Of a stretch of 5,732 nt of DNA, positions 1 to 5,732 are shown one piece after another. Source of the stretch: an uncultured Oscillospiraceae bacterium (GTDB taxonomy: Bacteria > Bacillota > Clostridia > Oscillospirales > Oscillospiraceae). Under the pieces are notes generated by a model. It saw only the letters and a program-made list of their open reading frames with translations. It was not told where the DNA came from and did not search any database. Position 1 is the stretch's first letter; every line of letters starts with the position of its first letter. The translations under genes were made by a program, and so were the position numbers. The DNA is taken from contig CAAEDD010000213.1 in the NCBI GenBank assembly GCA_900754515.1, positions 1-5,732 of the forward strand, written 5' to 3'.

Positions 1-640
1 AACGCAGTCCCATCACATGGGGACAAATGGGGCTTATTATAATGTTTTCTGCGTCCGGCTCCACAATTGGGCCTCCGGCAGACATGGAATATCCGGTGGA
101 ACCGGTAGGTGTCGAAAGAATTATTCCATCTCCTGAAAAGGAGGTAATCCTATCCCCGTTACAAAAAACGGTCATTTTTATGCAGTCGCCGTAACCGTGC
201 ATAACGGCGTCGTTAAGGGCGCTGTCTTCAAGTATACATTTTCCACCGCGGATAACCGATACATCCAGTTTCATACGGCGGCTGAGCCTCATTCCACCCC
301 TGAGGGCAGGAACAAGATGATCCAGCTCACCAGGCTCCAAAGCTGCCATAAAGCCTTTGGTGCCAAGGTTGACACCCAATATTGGAACCGGTATATTATG
401 CAGTTGCCGTGCGGCGTCCAAAACTGTTCCGTCACCGCCTACGACGATTACCGCCTCGCATTTGGCTCCTACATCCGAAAGCTTTTCTACAGGAATATTG
501 CCAGGCAGCGTGGAGCTCTCACCGTCAATAAACAAAGGACAGATGCAAGTTATGAATCCGGCCGCTTCCAACCTGTTTTTTATATCCAAGCTAATATGGT
601 AATCAATATCCCTGAAAGGATTAGGACAAATAGCAATCAT
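1..640 (-). CDS. nadK: NAD kinase, 3' end cut by the window edge
   Basis: This cytoplasmic enzyme phosphorylates NAD at the 2' hydroxyl of its adenosine ribose to make NADP, using ATP or polyphosphate in this family. The window holds 213 codons from the ATG at 638-640. The translation shows the GGDGT phosphate-binding motif (residues 68-72), the NE/D motif as ALNDAV (141-146), and the glycine-rich TPTGSTGYS segment (177-185) followed by SAGGPIV. The fragment stops just after the ISPICPH segment (202-208). Family members are usually near 285-300 residues, so about 75 C-terminal residues lie beyond base 1. A GGGAG ribosome-binding site at 647-651 supports the start, which lies 12 bases after the tlyA stop. 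Residue 95 is lysine within NLGTKGF, where relatives usually carry a hydrophobic residue before GF. The identification is very secure. Confidence 0.96.
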   Translation of the reverse strand, partial: MIAICPNPFRDIDYHISLDIKNRLEAAGFITCICPLFIDGESSTLPGNIPVEKLSDVGAKCEAVIVVGGDGTVLDAARQLHNIPVPILGVNLGTKGFMAALEPGELDHLVPALRGGMRLSRRMKLDVSVIRGGKCILEDSALNDAVMHGYGDCIKMTVFCNGDRITSFSGDGIILSTPTGSTGYSMSAGGPIVEPDAENIIISPICPHVMGLR

Positions 641-646
641 TTTATG

Positions 647-651
647 CTCCC
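647..651 (-). promoter_or_regulatory. nadK ribosome-binding site
   Basis: On the coding strand GGGAG lies six bases before the nadK ATG, in the 12-base gap after tlyA. It sets the start of nadK at 640. No promoter or terminator is visible in this gap, so nadK is probably read from the same transcript as tlyA. Confidence 0.75.
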
Positions 652-652
652 G

Positions 653-1447
653 TCATAAAGCCTCATGGGAGGCTTTTACCAAGGCTTCCACATCCACGGA
701 AGCCGCGTCAAATTGACCGTTTTTCAAGTGACAAATATACTCTATGTTGCCTTCCGGGCCTTTTATGGGAGAATAATCCAGCCCCTGTACCGACAGTCCG
801 ATTTCAGGCGCAAAATCCAAAATATTGTGAATTACTTCACAATGAACATTACTATCCCGAACAACACCCTTTTTGCCTACCTCTTCCCTGCCAGCCTCAA
901 ACTGGGGCTTTATCAGGCAAATGATATCCGCTCCCGGCAACAACAGTTCCTTTACAGCGGGCAACACCAGTTTAATGGAGATAAAAGACACATCCATGAC
1001 CGCAAGTTCAATAGGATCGGGGATTTGTTCTTTAGTAATGTAACGCAGGTTTGTTCTCTCAAGGTTTATAACTCTGCTGTCGTTGCGTAACTTCCAGGCC
1101 AACTGACCGTAGCCTACATCCACGGCATAGACCTTTGCCGCACCGTGCTGCAAAAGGACGTCGGTAAAGCCGCCTGTGGAAGCTCCGCAGTCAATACATA
1201 CTTTTCCAGTGGGGTCCACAGGAAAAACCTTCAGAGCCTTATCAAGCTTAAATCCGCCTCGGCTGACAAAGGGCAGCGCCTCTCCCCGTACTTCTATTTT
1301 AGCGTCAGGTGCTACCGGAGTTCCGGGCTTATCCGCCCGCTGGCCATTAACAAATACGAGACCGCTCATAATAGTGGTCTTTGCACGTTCCCTGCTTTCG
1401 GTATATCCAAGATCATAGACCAGCTGATCCAAACGTATTTTTTTCAT
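653..1447 (-). CDS. tlyA: TlyA family rRNA 2'-O-methyltransferase with S4 domain
   Basis: This 264-residue protein joins an N-terminal S4 RNA-binding domain (about residues 3-62) to an FtsJ-like, SAM-dependent methyltransferase domain. Characterised TlyA proteins 2'-O-methylate cytidines in ribosomal RNA (23S C1920, and 16S C1409 in some lineages). Visible features are SRGGFKL (62-68), the SAM-binding IDCGASTGGFTD (85-96), VMDVSFIS (150-157), LIKPQFEAG (178-186) and GPEGNIEY (230-237). The expected catalytic tetrad is intact as K67, D152, K180 and E236, each two less than in the Mycobacterium tuberculosis protein (268 residues). The ATG overlaps the dxs stop as ATGA, with AGAGGT at 1451-1456 as ribosome-binding site, so translation is probably coupled to dxs. 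The old label 'haemolysin' reflects early phenotypes and is not supported here. Whether it modifies one or both ribosomal sites cannot be read from the sequence. Confidence 0.95.
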   Translation of the reverse strand: MKKIRLDQLVYDLGYTESRERAKTTIMSGLVFVNGQRADKPGTPVAPDAKIEVRGEALPFVSRGGFKLDKALKVFPVDPTGKVCIDCGASTGGFTDVLLQHGAAKVYAVDVGYGQLAWKLRNDSRVINLERTNLRYITKEQIPDPIELAVMDVSFISIKLVLPAVKELLLPGADIICLIKPQFEAGREEVGKKGVVRDSNVHCEVIHNILDFAPEIGLSVQGLDYSPIKGPEGNIEYICHLKNGQFDAASVDVEALVKASHEAL

Positions 1448-3297
1448 GTTACCTCTATATTTGAACCACAGAGCTCTTGAACGGCCTCGGCGATACCCGA
1501 TGCATCTATACCTCTTTCGTGGAGAAGCTCACTGACTTTTCCATGGCTGACAATACCCTCACCCAAATTTAAAAGTCTGACTCCCCTGAAGCTAATGCCA
1601 TTTTCAGCTGCCGCCGTAATAATTTTTGATCCGATACAGCCGGATTCACATACCTCCTCCGCTACAAGAAGGCGTCCGGTTTTCTTTAAGGATTCAAGGC
1701 AAAGGCGGAAATCATTTGGACAAAGCATACCCAGCTTAATAACTTCTGCAGAAATGCCACAGGAGGCAAGCTTCTCGGCGGCTTTAAGAGCTTCATTTAC
1801 CATGGTGCCATAGCAGACAATAGTTACATCATTACCATGGCGAAGCACCGATTCGGCAGCGCCCTGGGAATCCTTGTAATCGCCTTCACCCCCGCGGGGA
1901 TATCTTACAGCCACAGGCCCATCTATATCGTGAAGCGCATAGATGAGCATATCATGCAACTCCTGAAAACTTGCCGGAGCAAGTATGGTCATTCCGGGTA
2001 CGGAGGATAAGTAGCTCACATCAAAGACGCCCTGATGCGTCTCTCCATCGCTTCCCACAAGCCCGGCCCTGTCTACACAAAACACCACATGTAGCCTTTG
2101 CAGTGAAACATCATGTATAAGCATGTCGTAACTGCGCTGAAGGAACGTGGAATATACAGCAAAAACGGGGATAAGTCCCTGCTTAGCCATACCCGCCGCC
2201 ATGGCAGCGGCATGTTCTTCCGCGATACCGGTATCAAAAAACCTGTCGGGATACTTTACCGCAAAACACTCCGTACCGGTGCCCCCGGCCATGGCTGCAG
2301 TAATGGCCACTATTCGTTTGTCCTCTTCCGCAAACTGACAGAGGTATTCCCCAAACTTATCAGAGAAAGTTGTTTCGTTTGCTGTTATAACGCCGGTGTC
2401 AGCGTCAAAACAACCTACCCCATGATACTTGTCCGGATGAGTTTCCGCATAGCTACAGCCCTTGCCCTTCCGGGTTATCACGTGCACCAGCACGGGAGCC
2501 TGCATATCTCTGGCCAGGCGGATTGCTTTCTCAAGGGAATCCAAATTATGTCCGTCTATTGGTCCCAGATACTCCAGGCCCATCTCGCTGAAAATGTTGT
2601 CGGGCAGCATCCAGGATTTTAGCCATTCCTTAATTTTATGGGTTGCCTTATAAAGTGCGGGGGCCTTCTTTAATACAGCTCTGTACCATTTCTTGAAGTT
2701 TAGATATCCAGGACGCATACGCATCATTTGAAGCAGCCTGGAAATACCACCCACATTTTCGCTGATAGACATGTTATTGTCATTTAGGATGATTACCATT
2801 GGCTCGCCGCTGGCGGCGGCGTTGGAAAGCCCTTCGTAGGCGAGGCCACCGGTCAAAGCACCGTCTCCTATTACAGCAACCACATTGTAATCCTCTTTAT
2901 TCAATGTCCTTGCCCTGGCCATGCCCAGTGCTACGGAGACAGAATTGGATGCATGGCCGGCAATAAAAGCATCGTCCGGCGACTCATTGGGCTTGGGAAA
3001 ACCGGAGATACCTCCGTACTGGCGAAGAGTATGGAACATGTCCCGTCTGCCGGTTATTATCTTATGGGTATAGCACTGATGGCCGACGTCAAAAACAAGC
3101 CTGTCAACAGAGGTATCATATACTCTATGCAGAGCAACAGTAAGTTCAACCGCACCCAAGTTTGAGGCTAGATGTCCACCGGTCTTGGCAATATTTTCAA
3201 TTTCAAATTTTCTAAGTTCACTGCAAAGAAGCTCCAGCTCATCCCGACTCAGCTCCTTTACATCTTTTGAACAATTTATTTTTTCTATTACACTCAA
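1444..3297 (-). CDS. dxs: 1-deoxy-D-xylulose-5-phosphate synthase
   Basis: Dxs condenses pyruvate with glyceraldehyde 3-phosphate, using thiamine diphosphate, to give DXP, the first compound of the MEP isoprenoid pathway and a precursor of thiamine and pyridoxal phosphate. The 617 residues match the usual length near 620. The N-terminal thiamine-binding domain shows GGHLAS (H42), GHQCYTHKIITGR (72-84), GDGALTGG (144-151) and NDNNMSIS (172-179). The central domain shows GIAEEHA with catalytic E360, FLQRSYD (R388) and GSDGETHQG (D417, H421). AVRYPRG (464-470) starts the approach to the C-terminal transketolase domain, which ends with a SHG element near 584-586. These residues line up with the Escherichia coli active site at constant offsets (7, then 10). 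The start is TTG: an in-frame TAA sits two codons upstream and no other start codon is near. The gene begins 39 bases after ispA and overlaps tlyA by four bases. It encodes 15 cysteines, which is many for its size. Confidence 0.97.
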   Translation of the reverse strand: MSVIEKINCSKDVKELSRDELELLCSELRKFEIENIAKTGGHLASNLGAVELTVALHRVYDTSVDRLVFDVGHQCYTHKIITGRRDMFHTLRQYGGISGFPKPNESPDDAFIAGHASNSVSVALGMARARTLNKEDYNVVAVIGDGALTGGLAYEGLSNAAASGEPMVIILNDNNMSISENVGGISRLLQMMRMRPGYLNFKKWYRAVLKKAPALYKATHKIKEWLKSWMLPDNIFSEMGLEYLGPIDGHNLDSLEKAIRLARDMQAPVLVHVITRKGKGCSYAETHPDKYHGVGCFDADTGVITANETTFSDKFGEYLCQFAEEDKRIVAITAAMAGGTGTECFAVKYPDRFFDTGIAEEHAAAMAAGMAKQGLIPVFAVYSTFLQRSYDMLIHDVSLQRLHVVFCVDRAGLVGSDGETHQGVFDVSYLSSVPGMTILAPASFQELHDMLIYALHDIDGPVAVRYPRGGEGDYKDSQGAAESVLRHGNDVTIVCYGTMVNEALKAAEKLASCGISAEVIKLGMLCPNDFRLCLESLKKTGRLLVAEEVCESGCIGSKIITAAAENGISFRGVRLLNLGEGIVSHGKVSELLHERGIDASGIAEAVQELCGSNIEVT

Positions 3298-3312
3298 AAA
3301 TTACACTCCAAA
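3287..3312. repeat. Imperfect 13-base tandem duplication at the dxs start
   Basis: The nine bases ATTACACTC (plus strand) occur at 3287-3295 and again at 3300-3308, giving a 13-base period with similar A-rich tails. On the coding strand the upstream copy supplies the GGAG ribosome-binding site and a TAA stop. The downstream copy supplies the TTG start and the first codons. It looks like a small slippage duplication. Chance cannot be excluded for a repeat this short. Confidence 0.5.
3306..3309 (-). promoter_or_regulatory. dxs ribosome-binding site fixing a TTG start
   Basis: GGAG on the coding strand lies eight bases before TTG (3295-3297). An in-frame TAA at 3301-3303 rules out any start further upstream, and no ATG, GTG or further TTG occurs in the first codons of the conserved N-terminus. 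Together these make the TTG start firm. Confidence 0.8.
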
Positions 3313-3336
3313 GCGCAGCGCCGCAGCATTGCCTTT

Positions 3337-4206
3337 TTATTTATTTCTGCAAGCCAGAGAATCTGCCAGATTACTAAGAAAGCCGGTATCCTCAAAGGCT
3401 TCTTTCAAGATATCCTTTGCAAATTCAGTAAGCTTGTTTATTGTCTTTTCACAGCCCTCTTTGCCCATGAGCACCATGTAAGTGTTCTTGCACTCCCTGG
3501 CATCCGAGCCTACAGGTTTTCCAAGCTCCTCATCGGTACTCAGGACATCCAGCATATCATCCCTGATCTGGAAAGCCATGCCAAGGGCAGCACCAAAATG
3601 TCCGGCAGAATCCATCATCAGTTGGCTCCCTCCGGCGGCAGCAACACCCATCTGGCAAGCGGCCACAATGAGGGCTCCGGTCTTTCTGGAATTGATTTCT
3701 GTCAGCTCCTGCTCGGTAAGGGAACGCCCCTCCCAGCTCATATCCAGGTACTGTCCGGCACACATACCGTCTATTCCCGCAGCTCCGGCCAGTATTTCGG
3801 CGCACTCGGCCCGGCGGTCAGCCGGGAGCTGAGAGCGCAGTATAGTCCCAAAGGCCTCGGCCTGGAGGGTATCTCCTGCCAGGACGGCGGTACACTCACC
3901 GTAGACCATATGGTTGGTGGGACGGCCACGGCGCAGCTCATCATCATCCATGCAGGGCAGATCGTCATGGATAAGACTGTATGTATGAAGCATTTCTATG
4001 GCGCAGGCAACAGGCAGGGCCTGATCAACATCTCCGCCGGAAATGCGGCAGAACTCCAGTACCAGCATAGGTCGGATGCGCTTACCTCCTGCAAGAAGAC
4101 TATAGCGCATAGCCTCAGCCAATTTTGCCTGCGGGAAATCCCCCGTGAGCACGAAGCACTTCTCCAGGGCGGCATCTATTTTGTTTTTATATTCCTCAAC
4201 AGTCAT
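3337..4206 (-). CDS. ispA: Polyprenyl synthetase, probably farnesyl diphosphate synthase
   Basis: The protein condenses isopentenyl diphosphate with allylic diphosphates, most likely to C15 farnesyl diphosphate, feeding undecaprenyl lipid and quinone synthesis. From the ATG at 4206 it has 289 residues, a normal length. In order it shows GGKRIRP (40-46), the first aspartate-rich motif DDLPCMD (81-87), then RRGRPTNH, KTG (175-177), and FQIRDDMLD (212-220) with the second aspartate motif, followed by GKPVGSD (229-235). The four-residue spacing in the first motif and the preceding TYSLIH resemble bacterial short-chain enzymes. A geranylgeranyl product cannot be excluded. Start choice is uncertain. 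ATG at 4218 overlaps xseB by 11 bases and has GAGG directly against it with no spacer. ATG at 4206 follows the xseB stop by one base, with the same GAGG 12 bases away, and is preferred. A TTG at 4236 is unlikely. The protein has 11 cysteines. Confidence 0.93.
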   Translation of the reverse strand: MTVEEYKNKIDAALEKCFVLTGDFPQAKLAEAMRYSLLAGGKRIRPMLVLEFCRISGGDVDQALPVACAIEMLHTYSLIHDDLPCMDDDELRRGRPTNHMVYGECTAVLAGDTLQAEAFGTILRSQLPADRRAECAEILAGAAGIDGMCAGQYLDMSWEGRSLTEQELTEINSRKTGALIVAACQMGVAAAGGSQLMMDSAGHFGAALGMAFQIRDDMLDVLSTDEELGKPVGSDARECKNTYMVLMGKEGCEKTINKLTEFAKDILKEAFEDTGFLSNLADSLACRNK

Positions 4207-4207
4207 A

Positions 4208-4441
4208 TCAGTTTTCATCCTCAAAGGGCAGCTCAACTGGCTCTCTGTCAGGGCCTTTTTTCAGTTTGACGACCTTCTGTTCCGCATCATCCAGCATCTT
4301 GCTGCACTGCTTTATGAGGCCGGTTCCCTCTTCATAGAGGCTTAAAGATTCGCTCAAGGGCAAATCTCCTTTTTCCAAATGGCGCACTATTTCATCAAGT
4401 CTGCTAAGAGACTGTTCAAAACTGAGCTTTTTAACCGCCAT
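4208..4441 (-). CDS. xseB: Exodeoxyribonuclease VII small subunit
   Basis: XseB binds XseA to form exonuclease VII, which degrades single-stranded DNA from either end and takes part in mismatch repair and removal of damaged DNA. The 77-residue protein is close to the 80 residues of the Escherichia coli subunit. The family core is plain: FEQSLSRLDEIV (8-19), then LEKGDLPLSESLSLYEEG (21-38), then a helix with KMLDDAEQKV, with an acidic tail ending FEDEN. It should fold as two long helices. The start is ATG at 4439-4441, preceded by AAGGGAG with a six-base spacer. The frame stays open to an ATG at 4528, but that would add 29 residues (with CSCRLC) unlike the family and without a ribosome-binding site. 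The gene follows xseA after 122 bases and runs straight into ispA. Confidence 0.94.
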   Translation of the reverse strand: MAVKKLSFEQSLSRLDEIVRHLEKGDLPLSESLSLYEEGTGLIKQCSKMLDDAEQKVVKLKKGPDREPVELPFEDEN

Positions 4442-4447
4442 GCCGGA

Positions 4448-4454
4448 CTCCCTT
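4448..4454 (-). promoter_or_regulatory. xseB ribosome-binding site
   Basis: AAGGGAG on the coding strand lies six bases before ATG 4441. It decides for the short 77-residue XseB over the 106-residue reading from 4528, which has no such site. The neighbouring GGCGGCGGA (4454-4462) could pair with the loop of the upstream hairpin. Confidence 0.75.
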
Positions 4455-4477
4455 CCGCCGCCATAAAAGTAGCTGTC

Positions 4478-4511
4478 GGTACTGGTGCAAAGGCGGCAGG
4501 AGCACAGTACC
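4478..4511 (-). other. Bulged hairpin in the xseA-xseB spacer
   Basis: In the transcript GUACC-type arms form a ten-pair stem: GGUACU and GUGC (4511-4502) pair with GCAC and AGUACC (4488-4478), with a single bulged C at 4484. The 13-base loop is UCCUGCCGCCUUU. No U-run follows, so it does not look like an intrinsic terminator. The rest of the 122-base spacer (4442-4563) shows no gene. The complementarity is directly visible. Any regulatory role is inference. Confidence 0.55.
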
Positions 4512-4563
4512 CAATGGGTTTCAACCATAAACAGGCAAAACCCTTATTCTCAATATTTCATTA

Positions 4564-5732
4564 TTATGGTTTCGTTTTCGACACGGAGCGGACAAGACAA
4601 TCTGCTCTGCCGTCCAACAATCGCAAAGTGATGCTGTCTCCGGCATTGAGCATATCCGTACTCCTGACTACGGCCCCGTCATTCCTCTCTGCAATAGCGT
4701 AACCACGGCTCATAACCCGCAAGGGGCTCATGGCATCAAGAGCGGCAGTAAGTGCAACAAAGTTTTGTCTGCATTTGGAGAGATTACGTTCCTCTGCCGC
4801 GGCGAGCCTGTCTCTGACGTGATCCAGCTCTATCCTACGGTTGTCAATATATGCAGCAGGGTCGGTCAATACCCGTTTATTTCTATAGGATTCAAGTCTT
4901 TCACTGAGACTTACCAGTTTCTTTCTCAAAGCCTGGTCTGCTCTTATACCATAGCTGTCAAGTGAATCCTGAATATCATGCCAATCGGGTACAACTATCT
5001 CAGCAGCGTTGGAGGGCGTGGAAGCCCTTGCGTCCGCTACATAGTCAGATATTGTCACATCGGGCTCATGACCTACTGCTGAAATGACAGGCAGCTCTGA
5101 GGCATATATGGCCCTTGCAACCCGTTCATCGTTAAAGGCCCACAGATCTTCCATGGAGCCGCCGCCCCGACCGGTTATAATGACATCTGCCACCTTGAAC
5201 TCGTTGGCATAACGTATGGCACCTGCTATTTCAGGCGGGGCTTCGACTCCTTGCACGCGCACAGGTAAAAGCACCACCTGGGCCATAGGCCAGCGATGCC
5301 CTAATATGCGTATCATGTCGTGGATAGCCGCCCCAGCAGAAGAGGTTATGATTGCTATGCGCTTTGGAAATTGCGGGAGGGCCTTTTTGTGGCTGCGGTC
5401 AAAAAGCCCTTCTGAGGCCAGCTGGGCTTTCAACTGTTCAAAGGCAATCTGGAGATCCCCGGCCCCTTCAGGCATAATTGCCGAGCAATAGAGTTGATAT
5501 GCTCCATCCCGAGGATAAACTGCCACCCGGCCGTAAACGGTGACGCTCATGCCATTTTCGGGGCGAAAACGCAACTTGGAAGCGCTGCTTTTAAACATGA
5601 CACAACGCAGACTGCTCTCGCTGTCCCTTAAAGTAAAGTAATGGTGGCCCGAGGGATATATTTTATAATTGGAAAGTTCGCCACGGACACATACATTGGA
5701 AAGCGCAGGCTCCTGTTCCAGAAGACCTTTTA
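4564..5732 (-). CDS. xseA: Exodeoxyribonuclease VII large subunit, 5' end cut by the window edge
   Basis: XseA is the catalytic subunit of exonuclease VII, which hydrolyses single-stranded DNA and works with XseB. The window holds 388 codons, open to the right edge. The N-terminal OB-fold begins with LSNVCVRGELSNYK (10-23) and SGHHYFTLRD (27-36). The catalytic domain contains ITSSAGAAIHDMIR with D138, the ITGRGGGSMEDLWAFND segment with R188, and AVGHEPDVTISD with H221 and D224. These four residues match Escherichia coli D155, R205, H238 and D241 at one constant offset of 17, so only about 14-17 residues are missing. A helical, probably coiled-coil stretch follows (about 252-335). The C-terminal strand segment carries SRGYAI (342-347) and the GD and DG elements. 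The gene ends with a double TAA TAA stop (4561-4566). At about 402 residues complete, it is shorter than the 456-residue Escherichia coli protein. Confidence 0.96.
   Translation of the reverse strand, partial: KGLLEQEPALSNVCVRGELSNYKIYPSGHHYFTLRDSESSLRCVMFKSSASKLRFRPENGMSVTVYGRVAVYPRDGAYQLYCSAIMPEGAGDLQIAFEQLKAQLASEGLFDRSHKKALPQFPKRIAIITSSAGAAIHDMIRILGHRWPMAQVVLLPVRVQGVEAPPEIAGAIRYANEFKVADVIITGRGGGSMEDLWAFNDERVARAIYASELPVISAVGHEPDVTISDYVADARASTPSNAAEIVVPDWHDIQDSLDSYGIRADQALRKKLVSLSERLESYRNKRVLTDPAAYIDNRRIELDHVRDRLAAAEERNLSKCRQNFVALTAALDAMSPLRVMSRGYAIAERNDGAVVRSTDMLNAGDSITLRLLDGRADCLVRSVSKTKP

Noticed and set aside
197..658. Open frame of 153 codons on the plus strand opposite nadK
   Set aside because: The minus strand encodes NadK with GGDGT and TPTGSTGYS through the same bases; the plus-strand translation shows no domain.
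653..1447. Haemolysin or toxin reading of TlyA
   Set aside because: The S4 domain, SAM-binding motif and intact K-D-K-E residues identify an rRNA methyltransferase; there is no signal peptide or membrane segment.
2113..2622. Open frame of 169 codons on the plus strand opposite dxs
   Set aside because: It is antisense to the conserved core of Dxs and has no recognisable features.
3313..3331. GC-rich spacer between ispA and dxs as a terminator
   Set aside because: It holds a short direct repeat (GCTGCG twice, eight-base period) but no stable inverted repeat followed by a U-run on the coding strand.
3598..4269. Long open frame (223 codons) on the plus strand opposite ispA
   Set aside because: It lies entirely antisense to a gene with clear catalytic motifs, resembles no family I know, and is an expected by-product of codon bias.
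4442..4528. 29-residue N-terminal extension of XseB containing CSCRLC
   Set aside because: There is no ribosome-binding site before ATG 4528, while ATG 4441 has AAGGGAG at good spacing and gives the normal family length.
1..5732. Mobile element, CRISPR, defence system or other novel locus
   Set aside because: Every stretch over 130 bases is accounted for by six conserved housekeeping genes in a known order; no integrase, spacer array or terminal repeats are seen.

Overview
The window is a stretch of six tightly packed genes, all read on the minus strand. In transcription order (right to left) they are xseA (5' end outside the window), xseB, ispA, dxs, tlyA and nadK (3' end outside the window). 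All six were identified from family motifs visible in their translations. No mobile element, CRISPR array, RNA gene, phage gene or foreign-looking insertion was found.

The order xseA-xseB-ispA-dxs-tlyA-nadK is a familiar housekeeping cluster of Firmicutes, and nadK directly after tlyA is common in Clostridia, where argR and recN often follow. Mixed base composition, Shine-Dalgarno sites of the GGAG/GGGAG type, a TTG start for dxs and cysteine-rich enzymes suggest a strictly anaerobic clostridial organism, perhaps near Oscillospirales. The class-level placement is fairly safe. The order-level guess is inference only.

Layout, right to left: xseA fills 4564-5732 and lacks only about 14-17 N-terminal residues. 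A 122-base spacer (4442-4563) follows and is the only sizeable non-coding stretch; it holds a bulged hairpin whose loop could pair with sequence beside the xseB ribosome-binding site. xseB (4208-4441) runs into ispA, with either a 1-base gap or an 11-base overlap depending on the ispA start. A 39-base spacer leads to dxs, which starts at TTG inside an imperfect 13-base tandem duplication. dxs and tlyA overlap by four bases (ATGA). tlyA and nadK are 12 bases apart.

The genes serve three jobs. XseA and XseB form exonuclease VII. Dxs makes DXP, the entry compound of the MEP isoprenoid pathway, and IspA condenses the resulting C5 units to farnesyl diphosphate. TlyA methylates ribosomal RNA, and NadK makes NADP. 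The short spacings and overlaps imply co-transcription and translational coupling. I see no new biological system here. The points worth a second look are small: the xseB leader structure, the dxs start region, a lysine substitution in NadK, and the cysteine content.
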